A DNA stretch of 64,000 nucleotides from Erythrobacter sp. GTDB lineage: Bacteria > Pseudomonadota > Alphaproteobacteria > Sphingomonadales > Sphingomonadaceae. The notes under the pieces were generated by a model, which was not told the DNA's origin, did no database searches, and was given only the letters and a program-made list of their open reading frames with translations. The stretch spans positions 1 to 64,000 of the forward strand of contig NZ_JASJAP010000001.1 of assembly GCF_030066995.1 (NCBI RefSeq). Reading direction: 5' to 3'. This document shows, one piece after another, positions 17,883 to 27,043 of this stretch (position 1 is its first letter; each line of letters begins with the position of its first letter). Position numbers and translations under genes: made by a program.

Positions 17883-19478
17883 ATGACCACCCCCCCAGTG
17901 AAACCCAAAGTCCTCATCTCCGACAAGATGGACCCCAACGCCGCGCGCATTTTCGAGGAGCGCGGCTGCGATGTCGATGTGATCACCGGCGAGAGCCCGG
18001 AAGAGCTCGCCGCGCGTATCGGCGAATATCACGGGCTCGCCATCCGATCCTCGACCAAGGTGACCCCGGCGATCCTTGATGCAGCGACCAACCTGAAAGT
18101 GATCGGGCGCGCCGGGATCGGGGTCGATAACGTCGATATTCCCTACGCAAGCGGGAAGGGTGTCGTCGTGATGAACACGCCGTTCGGCAATTCGATCACC
18201 ACCGCCGAACACGCGATCGCGATGATCATGGCGCTCGCGCGGCAGATACCGGCGGCCAACACCCGCACGCAGAATGGCGAATGGCCCAAGAAGGACTTCA
18301 TGGGCGTCGAGGTCACCGGCAAGACGCTGGGCCTGATCGGCGCGGGCAATATCGGCTCGATCGTCGCGGCCCGCGCGCTGGGTCTGAAAATGAAGGTGAT
18401 CGCCTACGATCCGTTCCTGACACCCGAGCGCGCCGTGGAAATCGGAGTGGAGAAGGTCGATCTCGACTCGCTTCTTGCGCGCGCGGATTTCGTCTCGCTC
18501 CACACCCCGCTGACCGACGAGACGCGCAATATCCTGAGCCGAGAGCGGCTGGAGAACGCCAAGCCCGGCATCCGCGTCGTCAATTGCGCGCGCGGCGGGC
18601 TGATCGACGAGGCGGCGCTCAAGGATTGCCTGGAAAGCGGCCAGGTCGCGGGCGCGGCGCTCGATGTGTTCGTCGAGGAACCCGCGAAGGAAAACCCGCT
18701 GTTCGGCACGCCGGGCTTCATCTGCACGCCGCATCTGGGCGCCAGCACGACCGAAGCGCAGGTCAACGTCGCGCTGCAGGTCGCCGAGCAGATGAGCGAT
18801 TACCTGGTGAATGGCGGCGTCACAAACGCGCTCAACATGCCCTCCCTGAGCGCTGAGGAAGCGCCCAAGCTAAAGCCCTACATGGCGCTGGCGGAGAAGC
18901 TCGGCAGCCTTGTTGGCCAGCTTGCGCGCGGCAACCTCACCAAGATCAGCGTCGAGCGCGAAGGCGCGGCAGCGGAGCTGAACGGCAACCCGATCACCGG
19001 AGCGGTGCTGGCGGGCTTCATGCGCCGCTATTCGGACACGGTGAACATGGTCAACGCGCCCTACCTCGCCAAGGAACGCGGGCTTGAGGTCTCCGAAATC
19101 CGGCACGAACGCGAAGGCGCGTTCAACACGCTGATCCGCGTAACGGTGGAGACCGACACCGGGCCGCGCTCGGTTGCCGGTACGCTGTTTGGCAGCGGCG
19201 GGCCGCGTCTGGTCGAGATCTTCGGCATCGGCATCGAAGCCGAGCTTGAGGGCCACATGCTCTACGTCGTCAACGACGACAAGCCGGGCTTTATCGGCCG
19301 GATCGGCACCTTGCTCGGCGATCACGGCATCAATATCGGCACCTTTAACCTGGGCCGCCGCGACGCAGGGGGCGAGGCGGTGCTGCTGCTCAGCCTCGAC
19401 GACGCGCTTAGCCCCGAAGTCGTCGCCGAGATCGAAAAGGTCGAAGGTGTGAACCTCGCCAAGGGCCTGGTGTTCTAA
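17883..19478 (+). CDS. serA: D-3-phosphoglycerate dehydrogenase
   Basis: 531 residues, the long form with an intervening domain and a C-terminal ACT domain. It oxidises 3-phosphoglycerate with NAD to start serine synthesis. Motifs: VIGRAGIGVDNVD, the Rossmann GLIGAGNIGS, VNCARGGLIDEAAL with the catalytic Arg, DVFVEEP with Glu and TPHLGAST with His. The ACT domain near 455-531 (MLYVVNDDKPGFIGRIGTLL) is the usual site of serine feedback. The ATG at 17883 was preferred because upstream sequence is the repeat. Confidence 0.97.
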   Translation: MTTPPVKPKVLISDKMDPNAARIFEERGCDVDVITGESPEELAARIGEYHGLAIRSSTKVTPAILDAATNLKVIGRAGIGVDNVDIPYASGKGVVVMNTPFGNSITTAEHAIAMIMALARQIPAANTRTQNGEWPKKDFMGVEVTGKTLGLIGAGNIGSIVAARALGLKMKVIAYDPFLTPERAVEIGVEKVDLDSLLARADFVSLHTPLTDETRNILSRERLENAKPGIRVVNCARGGLIDEAALKDCLESGQVAGAALDVFVEEPAKENPLFGTPGFICTPHLGASTTEAQVNVALQVAEQMSDYLVNGGVTNALNMPSLSAEEAPKLKPYMALAEKLGSLVGQLARGNLTKISVEREGAAAELNGNPITGAVLAGFMRRYSDTVNMVNAPYLAKERGLEVSEIRHEREGAFNTLIRVTVETDTGPRSVAGTLFGSGGPRLVEIFGIGIEAELEGHMLYVVNDDKPGFIGRIGTLLGDHGINIGTFNLGRRDAGGEAVLLLSLDDALSPEVVAEIEKVEGVNLAKGLVF

Positions 19479-19494
19479 GGGTCTTGCATTTGGC

Positions 19495-19566
19495 CGTCAC
19501 CCCGGCGAAGGCCGGGGTCCAGATGCACAGGTTCGGGACTGGATCCCGGCCTGCGCTGGGATGACG
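19495..19566. repeat. Imperfect inverted repeat, CGTCACCCCGG...CCGGGATGACG family
   Basis: Left end CGTCACCCCGGCGAAGGCC and right end TGCGCTGGGATGACG are imperfect inverted copies with inner GGGTCCAG/CTGGATCCC. A sister copy lies at 39931-40018. It fills the serA-hisZ spacer and is typical of dispersed intergenic repeats in sphingomonads. Confidence 0.85.
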
Positions 19567-19576
19567 AAACAGTGCC

Positions 19577-20698
19577 ATGACCAACCCCACCGACCTCCTC
19601 CCCGTCGGTCTTGAAGACCGCCTGCCCGCCTCGGCCCGCGCGATCACGCTTGCCATGCGTGCCGCGCTCGACGCGGTCGAAGCGCACGGCTACGACCGCG
19701 TGCGCCCGCCGCTGCTCGAATTCGAAGCCTCGCTCGCCGCGCGCATGGAGGGGGTCGAGACGCAGACCATGTTCCGGTTCGTTGATCCGGCGAGCCTGCG
19801 CACGCTCGCCTTGCGATCGGACATCACCCCGCAGATCGGCCGCATCGCCGCGACGAGCCTTAAGGAGGCCGCGCGCCCGCTTCGCCTGGCCTATTGCGGC
19901 GACACCGCGCTGATTGCGGCGGGTCAGCTTGACCCCGCGCGCGAGCGCTTGCAACTGGGCGCCGAGCTGATCGGCGCGGACACGGTCGCGGCGGCGCGCG
20001 AGATCGTCGCGGTCGCGATCGAGGCGTGCCAGGCGGCGGGGCTCACCGGGCTTTCGGTCGATTTCACGCTCCCCGATCTGGTCGACACGCTTGCCGCTCA
20101 AGGGCTGACGCGCGATCCGGACACCATCGAAGCCATTCGGCGCGAGCTCGACACCAAGGATGCAGGGGGCCTGCGCGCGGTGGGCGGCGAGGCCTATCTC
20201 CCGCTGCTCTACGCCGCCGGGCCGTTTGCCGAGGCCTTGAGCAAATTGCGCGATCTGGACGCCGGCGGCGCGCTCGCCACCCGGCTTGACGGGCTGGAGG
20301 CGATCGCCGCGCGCGTCCCGGACGAGGTGCGCATCACGCTCGACCCGACAGAGCGGCACGGGTTCGAGTATCAAACCTGGTTCGGCTTCACCCTCTACGC
20401 CTCCGGCGTGCGCGGAGCGGCGGGGCGCGGGGGCACCTACACGATTGCGGGCACCGAGGAAGCGGCGACCGGCTTCACGCTCTATATCGACCGCATTGCC
20501 GACGCTGGCGCGGAGCCCGAAGCCGAGCGCAAGCTCTACCTGCCGCTGGGCCACGACCCCGAGCGCGCCGCCGCCCTGCGCGCCGAAGGCTGGCGCACCT
20601 GCGCGGCACTGAGCGCCAATGAGGATGGGGACGAACACGCCAGGGCGCTGGGCTGCACGCACATTCTGCAGGACGGGGAACCGACAGACCTTACCTGA
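19577..20698 (+). CDS. hisZ: ATP phosphoribosyltransferase regulatory subunit
   Basis: 373 residues with the class II histidyl-tRNA-synthetase-like fold but no tRNA-binding domain: LLPVGLEDRLP, VRPPLLEFEASLA, MFRFVDPASLRTLALRSDITPQIGRIA, and LQLGAELIG. HisZ forms a hetero-octamer with the short HisG and is required for the first step of histidine synthesis. hisG is not in this window. The gene follows serA closely and probably shares its transcript. Confidence 0.92.
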   Translation: MTNPTDLLPVGLEDRLPASARAITLAMRAALDAVEAHGYDRVRPPLLEFEASLAARMEGVETQTMFRFVDPASLRTLALRSDITPQIGRIAATSLKEAARPLRLAYCGDTALIAAGQLDPARERLQLGAELIGADTVAAAREIVAVAIEACQAAGLTGLSVDFTLPDLVDTLAAQGLTRDPDTIEAIRRELDTKDAGGLRAVGGEAYLPLLYAAGPFAEALSKLRDLDAGGALATRLDGLEAIAARVPDEVRITLDPTERHGFEYQTWFGFTLYASGVRGAAGRGGTYTIAGTEEAATGFTLYIDRIADAGAEPEAERKLYLPLGHDPERAAALRAEGWRTCAALSANEDGDEHARALGCTHILQDGEPTDLT

Positions 20699-20726
20699 TC
20701 GGGAGCGCTTGACCCAAGGGCGCGCA

Positions 20727-20766
20727 CAAAAAGGGCCGCAACACCTGATATGTCGCAGCCCTTTTT
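20727..20766 (+). terminator. Intrinsic terminator after hisZ
   Basis: AAAAAGGGC pairs with GCCCTTTTT across a 20-nt loop that contains a secondary GC/GC pairing. It ends in a T5 run and marks the end of the serC-serA-hisZ unit. Confidence 0.7.
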
Positions 20767-20795
20767 CGCGCGCTAGCGCGCGTCTCGCGCAGCGC

Positions 20796-20993
20796 TTACG
20801 CTTCGATGGGGTTGCTCTTGGTTCCACGAATATCGGTGTCGGCCTGCGCCTGGTCCATCCGCTGGAGCGTGCGTTCTGGTTTTAGATGCGACGTGTCGTC
20901 GGGCAGCTTGTTGTCAACCTTCGCAGCCTGATAAATCCCGACGGCCAGAGCAATGGTAAGGGTGGTGAACATTAAAATAGCAAAAACACTCAT
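20796..20993 (-). CDS. Small single-pass membrane protein
   Basis: 65 residues: one N-terminal helix (MSVFAILMFTTLTIALAVGI, about 2-22) and a hydrophilic charged tail (DNKLPDDTSHLKPERTLQRM). AAGGAG is correctly spaced before the ATG at 20993, so translation is likely. The longer ORF through 21401 was rejected because it lacks a ribosome site and has no family look. No known domain. Confidence 0.7.
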   Translation of the reverse strand: MSVFAILMFTTLTIALAVGIYQAAKVDNKLPDDTSHLKPERTLQRMDQAQADTDIRGTKSNPIEA

Positions 20994-21179
20994 GATGGGC
21001 TCCTTTATACCTCCCGTACAAAGACAGACCGCGCAGCGTTCCGATTTGGCCGATCTGGTCGAATGACGGCGTGTGCAAAGCGTGACTAGGACTGAACGGT
21101 CCGTTGTGGGGGTGGTGAGCGGACATTCCGCTTGGCAGCCATTTCGCCATCTTTTAGCCTGACGCCAAGAGGAAGTCTG

Positions 21180-22466
21180 ATGCTGAAGCTCGTTTTTTCG
21201 ATCATTCCGCTGACCATCTTTGTTGGCTGCACTGCGGCTGCCGAGCCATTCCCGGCGGTAATCAAAGACGAAGTCAAGATAACCCTTCAGCGGACAGCGT
21301 GTTTTGGTAGCTGCCCAGACTACACGGTTACGGTAGATGGGCAGGGCAATATAGAATTTCGCACTAGGGGAGAGAACTTCCCAGGCGAGTTTGAAGTGCA
21401 CCGTTCATTCTCCCATAACGACGGGATCTTGTTCTCAGGCGTTCACACCGACTAGATTGACCCAAGTGCTGTCGCTGAGTTGGTCGAGAAGTTTCGTGCA
21501 GCACAGTTTTTCAGCCTGAATGATGAGTATCGCGCTCAGATAACAGATAACCCAGCATACATTCTGACAATCGACACAGGTACGGCCTCAAAAACCGTTG
21601 TTGACTATGTTGGCGAAGAGGTGGGGATGCCCGAAGTGGTAACCCATCTTCAGGAGGCGGTGGATCAGACTGCAGGATCGGCACGTTGGGTTGATGGAGC
21701 AGAAGGCCTGGTAGAATGGCTGGATACGACCAACTTCGACTTCACCTCTAGTCGCGCCCGCCTTCTTGTGCTTGAGGGTGCTCTCGGTGACGCCGACGAC
21801 CGCACAATATTGGACCTGATTGAGCGTGGCGCAGACTTAGAAGCTATGACCGAGCATCCGTGGGGCGATGACAAGGTGATTTTGGGTAAGGAGCTCTTGG
21901 ACGCCGCAATTATCAGAGGGCGAGCGGATCTCTTTACACACCTAGCGAGAAACAAGTGGGTTGAGCGATCTGATAAGCGCCGCCTTGAAGCAATATTCTC
22001 AGACAATGCCGCTGGTTGTAGCGCTTTATTGGTTCGGGCATTTGCAGCCCAAGAGCTAGCTATCGACGCTATCGGCGAAGATGGGCAATCGGCTTTGGCA
22101 GCCCTATCCAGCGTCTATCTCTGTAATCGAGACGATCAGGGGTTGGTCGAGACCGCGAAGGCAATTTTGGATCTCGGCGCAGATCCGAACAAGCGGGACA
22201 TCAACGGCGAAACCGCAATCTTCGATGTCGAGTATCTACCCCTTCTCGACCTGCTATACTCTTATGGGGCGACCGCTGACGTGATTGACAAAAAGGGAAA
22301 CAGCCCGGCGCTGTCTTCATGGTCCGACGAAATAGTCTTGCGGCATCTGATGGAAGGCGCACCGCCTGTCGGACGCTATTACGATGGCCGAACTCTGAGA
22401 GAACAGATGAAGCGCCGTCCCATGCCTCAGGTTGAAAGGTGGTTGGACGCAAACGGCTTTGAATAG
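21180..22466 (+). pseudogene. DUF6438 plus ankyrin-repeat lipoprotein with an in-frame amber stop
   Basis: One frame spans 21180-22466 (about 428 codons) but contains TAG at 21453-21455. Before it: a lipoprotein signal (LTIFVGC) and the DUF6438 opening VKITLQRTACFGSCPDYTVT. After it the domain continues without a gap (IDPSAVAELVEKFRAAQFFSL, TVVDYVGEEVGMP, QEAVDQTAGSARWVDG), then ankyrin-like repeats (LIERGADLEAMTEHPWGDD, ILDLGADPNKRDINGETAIF). A sense codon such as CAG would restore the protein. GAGGAAG supports the start. The gene is far less GC-rich than its neighbours (about 45-52 percent in places), pointing to horizontal origin. Inactivation, readthrough or a sequence error remain possible. 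Confidence 0.75.
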
Positions 22467-22537
22467 CAAAAAGTCTGCAACTAGGGTCGCAAGCCGAAGC
22501 TAGACTCTCGTTCCGCTCGACACCGCTTTTGCCTTGA

Positions 22538-23596
22538 TTACTCAAACACCTCCGCCAAAAACGCGTCGATCGCCTCGGTCTGCGCTTTCCCGGCCACCAC
22601 ACCGATCTCGCGGTTCATGCGGCCGTGGTCGGTGCCGGTTATTGCCACCGCCCTGGCCGAGCGGTCCGCCTGTGTGAGAGCGTTCACAAGCCATTCGGCC
22701 TGCCATTTCGCGCTGGCGCGCTCGGCCACATAGAGCGCGAGCCAGTTGGGCGCGTCGGGGCCGCCGACATGGGCGATCGGGGACAGCGCCTTGCGCCGCG
22801 CTTCGTCAAAGCCGAAGGCGTCCTCGTAGATGCGCCGCGTCTGGAACTCGGCGTCCTCGATGTTCTGCGCGATGTCGTAGCCCGCGCCGTCCAGCAGGAT
22901 CACGCCCTTGATCGCGCCGAACGCCTCGCCCGCATATTGCGGGTCGGTCGCCACCAGCGCTGCCAGATGCGCGCCCGCGCTGTGGCCCATCAGGACGATG
23001 CGCTCTGCATCGAAGCCCAGCGCGCCCGCTTGCCCGACCAGCGCCTGCACCGCCGCGCCGACATCGCTCGCCTGATCCTCGACCGGGTAATCGGGCAGCA
23101 AGCGATAGCCGGTGGAGGCGAAGTAGACCTCCTGCGCGCCGAAATGCGCGGGCTTCGTTTGCACGCGCTCGTGGCTGCCCATGCGCCAGCCGCCGCCATG
23201 GACGAACAGGACGAGCGGCAGCGGCTCGACCGCGCCCTCGGGCTCGTAGACGTCGACCTGCTGGCGCTGGTGCTCGCCGAATGAGACCGTGCGCGTGGGG
23301 CGCACCGCGCGCTGGAACGCGCCCGTATGGGGAGAGGCTTGCTGCCGGCGCTGCTGCATGCGCGCGCGCATCTCGCTCTGGCACTCGCTGGAGAGCTCGC
23401 TGGCTTTCTCGCGCAGGCAGGCCTGGATTTGCGAGCGGTCGCGCCCGCACAGTTTCGCGATTTCGCGGGCGCATTGGCGCGAGGGGCGGTTGCCATCGCC
23501 CTGACCTTGGCGCTGCGCGAGGATCGGCGTCGAGACAAGGATGAGCGCCGCGGCAAGCGTGGCGCCAGCGGCGAGGGTGCGGGCCATGGGGGTCAT
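22538..23596 (-). CDS. Secreted alpha/beta hydrolase (BD-FAE/carboxylesterase-like) with a Cys-rich N-terminal module
   Basis: 352 residues from the ATG after AAAGGAGCTTTGC. The signal peptide ends near ILA-QR. Residues about 40-75 hold C..EIAKLCG....QACLREKASELSSEC, matching the cysteine-rich repeat pattern found in eukaryotic GLG1-like proteins and in some bacterial secreted proteins. Residues about 110-352 are an alpha/beta hydrolase: the oxyanion HGGG in LFVHGGGWRMGS, the nucleophile Ser in GHSAGAH, and C-terminal His in GTDHGRM. Likely an esterase/lipase acting outside the cytoplasm. The substrate is unknown. Confidence 0.85.
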   Translation of the reverse strand: MTPMARTLAAGATLAAALILVSTPILAQRQGQGDGNRPSRQCAREIAKLCGRDRSQIQACLREKASELSSECQSEMRARMQQRRQQASPHTGAFQRAVRPTRTVSFGEHQRQQVDVYEPEGAVEPLPLVLFVHGGGWRMGSHERVQTKPAHFGAQEVYFASTGYRLLPDYPVEDQASDVGAAVQALVGQAGALGFDAERIVLMGHSAGAHLAALVATDPQYAGEAFGAIKGVILLDGAGYDIAQNIEDAEFQTRRIYEDAFGFDEARRKALSPIAHVGGPDAPNWLALYVAERASAKWQAEWLVNALTQADRSARAVAITGTDHGRMNREIGVVAGKAQTEAIDAFLAEVFE

Positions 23597-24009
23597 GCAA
23601 AGCTCCTTTTGAACGCTCCTTTTCAGCCGGGCGATACTCTTGAGCGAAAGCGGGCGCGTGCCAAGCGGTAAAATGAGGCGATGTTGGCGCTCGCAAGGCA
23701 AGGGGGCTGGGGTCGGGAATTAGGGGACGGGTCCGAAGATCGGGAACAGAGGTGCGCGGCTTTCCTACAGGAGCAAGACCTGTCAAGCTAAGCCGCGAGG
23801 GGCCATGCATGCGCGCTTTTGTCGACAACGCGTTTGCGTGACCCCAGGGATGCACTTTATCAACTAACTCGCCGGGAGGAGGGCGGATTTTGTGCGCTTT
23901 TCGCTTGAGCCTGAAAATTTTTCGGCGTGACATTTGCGCCTCGCTTGCTCTCGCCAGCGCAAAGGCCTAGCGCCCAGCCGCGAAGTCCAGCGGATGTGAA
24001 AAGGAAAGC
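23597..24009. other. 413-bp spacer upstream of purA
   Basis: No gene was found on either strand. It separates the divergent hydrolase and purA and must hold both promoters. No clear -35/-10 pair, riboswitch or terminator could be defended by eye. Confidence 0.5.
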
Positions 24010-25299
24010 ATGGCCAACGTCACCGTGATCGGCGCTCAATGGGGCGATGAGGGCAAGGGCAAGATCGTCGATTGGCTCGCCAGCCGCGCGGACGCGGTGG
24101 TGCGCTTTCAGGGCGGCCACAACGCCGGGCATACGCTGGTCGTCGGCAACGCCACCTACAAGCTCAGCCTGCTCCCTTCGGGTATCGTGTCAGGCACGCT
24201 CTCGATCATCGGCAACGGCGTCGTGCTCGATCCGTGGGCCTTGCGCGAGGAGGTTGCCAAGCTTGAGGGGCAGGGGGTGACGGTCACCGCCGACAACCTC
24301 GCGATTGCGGACAATTGCCCGCTGATCCTGCCGATGCACCGCGATCTGGATGGCCTGCGCGAAACCGCCGCGGGCAAGGGCAAGATCGGGACGACCGGGC
24401 GCGGCATCGGCCCGGCCTACGAAGACAAGGTCGGACGGCGCGCCATTCGGGTGTGCGATCTGGCGCATCTCGACGCGCTCGATGCGCAGCTCGATCGTCT
24501 GTGCGCGCACCATGACGCGCTGCGCGCCGGGTTCGATCAGCCTCCGGTCGATCGCGAGGCTCTGCTTGCTGACTTGCGCGATGTCGCCGACTTCGTTCTG
24601 CGCTTTGCCCAGCCGGTGTGGAAGCGCCTGAAGAAGGTGCGCAAGGCGGGCGCGAAGATCCTGTTCGAAGGCGCTCAAGGCGTGCTGCTCGATGTCGATC
24701 ACGGCACCTATCCCTTCGTCACCAGTTCGAACACGGTAAGCGGTACGGCGGCGAGCGGCAGCGGGCTGGGACCGGGCTCAACCGGTTTCGTGCTCGGGAT
24801 CGTCAAGGCGTACACGACGCGCGTCGGCAGCGGCCCGTTCCCGACCGAGCTCGACGACGAGGTGGGCCAGCGGCTCGGCGAGCGCGGTCACGAATTCGGC
24901 ACCGTCACCGGACGCCAGCGGCGCGTGGGCTGGTTCGACGCAGTGCTGGTGCGCCAGACCTGCGCGGTCTCGGGCGTCACCGGCATCGCGCTCACCAAGA
25001 TCGACGTTCTCGACGGGTTGGACGCGGTCAGGATCTGCACCGGCTACCGGCTCAAGGGCAATGTCTACGACTACTTGCCCAGCCATGCCGCGGAACAGGC
25101 CGCGGTCGAGCCGATCTACGAAGAGATGGAGGGCTGGTCGCAGAGCACCGCGGGCGCGCGCTCCTTCGCCGATCTGCCCGCAAACGCGATCAAGTACATC
25201 CAGCGCGTGCAGGAGCTGATCGAGTGTCCGGTGGCGCTGGTTTCCACCAGTCCGGAGCGCGATGACACGATCCTGATGCGCGATCCGTTTGTGGACTAG
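24010..25299 (+). CDS. purA: Adenylosuccinate synthetase
   Basis: 429 residues, the standard length. It joins IMP and aspartate with GTP in the first AMP-specific step. N-terminal [11 protein letters not shown] carries catalytic Asp13, and His41 is in GGHNAGHTL. Also present: [36 protein letters not shown] and the C-terminal [21 protein letters not shown] precedes the ATG. It is separated from hisZ by a 3.3 kb accessory segment. Confidence 0.98.
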   Translation: MANVTVIGAQWGDEGKGKIVDWLASRADAVVRFQGGHNAGHTLVVGNATYKLSLLPSGIVSGTLSIIGNGVVLDPWALREEVAKLEGQGVTVTADNLAIADNCPLILPMHRDLDGLRETAAGKGKIGTTGRGIGPAYEDKVGRRAIRVCDLAHLDALDAQLDRLCAHHDALRAGFDQPPVDREALLADLRDVADFVLRFAQPVWKRLKKVRKAGAKILFEGAQGVLLDVDHGTYPFVTSSNTVSGTAASGSGLGPGSTGFVLGIVKAYTTRVGSGPFPTELDDEVGQRLGERGHEFGTVTGRQRRVGWFDAVLVRQTCAVSGVTGIALTKIDVLDGLDAVRICTGYRLKGNVYDYLPSHAAEQAAVEPIYEEMEGWSQSTAGARSFADLPANAIKYIQRVQELIECPVALVSTSPERDDTILMRDPFVD

Positions 25300-25361
25300 G
25301 CACAAGCTCTGGGGCACTCGGCAATGGCCGGCAAAGGCGCTTTGGGGTATGCAGCACCGAC

Positions 25362-25931
25362 ATGAGATGGAATGGTCTTCTTTTTCTCGGCCTTGCCGTG
25401 GCCGCCTGTTCGGGCCCGCCAGAGGCGGTTGTGAGCGCGTCGGGTGAAGGCGTCCCCGCCCGCTCCGATGGGGCGGTTGCCGCTCGTTCCATTCCCGCGA
25501 CCCAAGGCCGGCTCGTCGCGGACTATCTGCTGGTCGACAAATCGGATCGGCTGCTCATCGCCTATCGCGCCGGACAGCCGATTCGCGCTTACCGGGATAT
25601 TCAGTTCGGTGATCGGCCCGCAGGCCATAAGCGCTTCGAGGGCGACGAGCGCACGCCGGAGGGGCGCTACACGATCGACTGGCGCAATCCGCAAAGTCGC
25701 TACCACCTGTCCCTGCGCATCTCCTACCCCAACGCCGCCGACCGCGCCTACGCCGCGCGGTACGGGCGGTCTCCCGGCGGCGACATCTTCATCCATGGCC
25801 AGCCCAACCAGCTTCCCGTCGGGCGCCTGCCCGGAGACTGGACCGATGGGTGCATCGCGCTCTCCAACGCCGAGATCGAAGAGCTGTGGCAATTGGTGCC
25901 CGATGGGACGGTGATCGATATCCGCCCCTAG
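25362..25931 (+). CDS. L,D-transpeptidase (YkuD) lipoprotein
   Basis: 189 residues with a lipobox at LAVAAC (Cys16), so anchored to a membrane facing the periplasm. The YkuD domain spans about 50-187. His145 in FIHGQPN and Cys164 in DWTDGCIAL match the HxGC-type active site (S/T-x-G-C). These enzymes make 3-3 peptidoglycan crosslinks or attach proteins to peptidoglycan. It follows purA by 62 bp on the same strand. Whether it crosslinks or anchors is not evident. Confidence 0.88.
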   Translation: MRWNGLLFLGLAVAACSGPPEAVVSASGEGVPARSDGAVAARSIPATQGRLVADYLLVDKSDRLLIAYRAGQPIRAYRDIQFGDRPAGHKRFEGDERTPEGRYTIDWRNPQSRYHLSLRISYPNAADRAYAARYGRSPGGDIFIHGQPNQLPVGRLPGDWTDGCIALSNAEIEELWQLVPDGTVIDIRP

Positions 25932-25947
25932 GCGAAGCCAAGCGCAA

Positions 25948-26343
25948 TCACTCGCCTCGCTCTTCTCTCAGCATCGCCACTTCGAGCTGAAGTCGTTTGA
26001 TCTCGCGCAGCACGGTGAGCATGTTCATGCGCGCAAACAGCCATTCCTTGGCAAATCCCAGGATCACCAGCAGAGCAACGCCCGAGATCGCCCAGAGCGT
26101 GTGCGCGATCGGCTCGCGCGTGTTGATCACCTGCCAGATGACGAACACGAACAGCAGGCCCATCGCCACCGAGAAACCGAAGATCAGCTTGGCCCAGCCG
26201 CCCATCGGCCCTCTCCAGGTGTCGCCGATCTGCTGAAACATCCCGCGTTCGGCCTCCAGGCTGTCGAGAAAGGCGCGGTCATCCTCGCTCAGCGCTCCTT
26301 CGCTGAGCGCATGGCGGATGCGGGTGTCAGGGGTGTCGGTCAT
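25948..26343 (-). CDS. DUF6768-like two-helix membrane protein paired with an ECF sigma factor
   Basis: 131 residues. A soluble N-terminal third (MTDTPDTRIRHALSEGALSE...) is followed by two helices (about 50-70 and 83-101) and a C-terminal heptad-like stretch (LREIKRLQLEVAMLREE). Its ATG overlaps the end of the upstream sigma gene by four bases, so the two are translationally coupled. By position it could be an anti-sigma or a regulatory partner, but no anti-sigma zinc motif is visible. Confidence 0.75.
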   Translation of the reverse strand: MTDTPDTRIRHALSEGALSEDDRAFLDSLEAERGMFQQIGDTWRGPMGGWAKLIFGFSVAMGLLFVFVIWQVINTREPIAHTLWAISGVALLVILGFAKEWLFARMNMLTVLREIKRLQLEVAMLREERGE

Positions 26344-26915
26344 GCGTCGTCTCCTTCTGGCGTATCGGTTAGCGCCGCTTTCAATTTGCGGCGCGCGTGG
26401 AACAGGCGGCTTTTGGCGGTGCCTGTGGGGATGGACTGCGCCTCGGCTATCTCGCTGAGAGTAAGCCCTTCGACAAAGTGCAGATGGGCAGCGAGGCGCT
26501 GATCGGGCGGCAGGCTTTCAAAGGCTTGCTTGAGCGAGCGCTGCTCGTCCTGACGCGCCGGCTCGCGCCCCTCCGGCGCGTCCTCGACCGGGGCGCGGTG
26601 GGCGCTTTCCTTGATGGCGCGCCGCAGGTGGTCGGCTCCGCGCCGATGCAGAACCCCGAACGCATAGGCGCGAAAGCGAGCGGGATCGCGCAGTCTTCCC
26701 AGCCCCTTCCAGATTGCGAGCCAGCAGTCCTGCGAGAGATCGCGCGCGCTCTCGGCCGAGCCGGTATAGCGCCGCGCCGCGCGTGCCAGGCGCAAATGCC
26801 AGCGTTGGTGCAGCCGCTCGAACGCGCGCGCATCGCCTTCACTCGCCATAATCACGAGCAGTTCATCAAGAACCGCGTCGGGTCGAGGTGGGAGAGGGGC
26901 GCGATAGCGGGTCAT
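26340..26915 (-). CDS. ECF-type RNA polymerase sigma factor
   Basis: 191 residues. Region 2 is seen in ARRYTGSAESARDLSQDCWLAIWKGLGRL.. and FRAYAFGVLHRRGADHLRR; region 4 in FESLPPDQRLAAHLHFVEGLTLSEIAEAQSIPTGTAKSRLFHARRK, a clear helix-turn-helix. The spacing between regions 2 and 4 is normal for ECF sigma factors. It is the first gene of a two-gene unit with the DUF6768-like membrane protein. The target promoters are not apparent. Confidence 0.92.
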   Translation of the reverse strand: MTRYRAPLPPRPDAVLDELLVIMASEGDARAFERLHQRWHLRLARAARRYTGSAESARDLSQDCWLAIWKGLGRLRDPARFRAYAFGVLHRRGADHLRRAIKESAHRAPVEDAPEGREPARQDEQRSLKQAFESLPPDQRLAAHLHFVEGLTLSEIAEAQSIPTGTAKSRLFHARRKLKAALTDTPEGDDA

Positions 26916-26988
26916 TGACGAGAGAGTCTGGCTTGCCGTCCAAAAGGTTCAACTGTTCATCGGAAATCGACCAAAGATTGCTCTATTC

Positions 26989-27016
26989 TTGACTTAATCC
27001 CTTTTTGTTCTATTCA
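26989..27016 (+). promoter_or_regulatory. Candidate sigma-70 promoter of the winged-helix gene
   Basis: TTGACT (26989-26994), a 16-bp spacer and TATTCA (27011-27016). The SOS box 27007-27021 overlaps the -10 element, the arrangement expected for LexA repression. Confidence 0.5.
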
Positions 27017-27021
27017 CGTTC
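27007..27021 (+). promoter_or_regulatory. Alphaproteobacterial LexA (SOS) box
   Basis: GTTC-TATTCAC-GTTC, an exact GTTC-N7-GTTC match, ends 22 bp before the start of the winged-helix gene and overlaps its probable -10. A second exact copy precedes rmuC. Confidence 0.65.
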
Positions 27022-27043
27022 CATACTTGATGGAGGCGAGTCG

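Noticed and set aside
20796..21401. Longer minus-strand frame that extends the small membrane protein
   Set aside because: The extension lacks a ribosome site and overlaps the DUF6438 start region; AAGGAG fits the short start at 20993.
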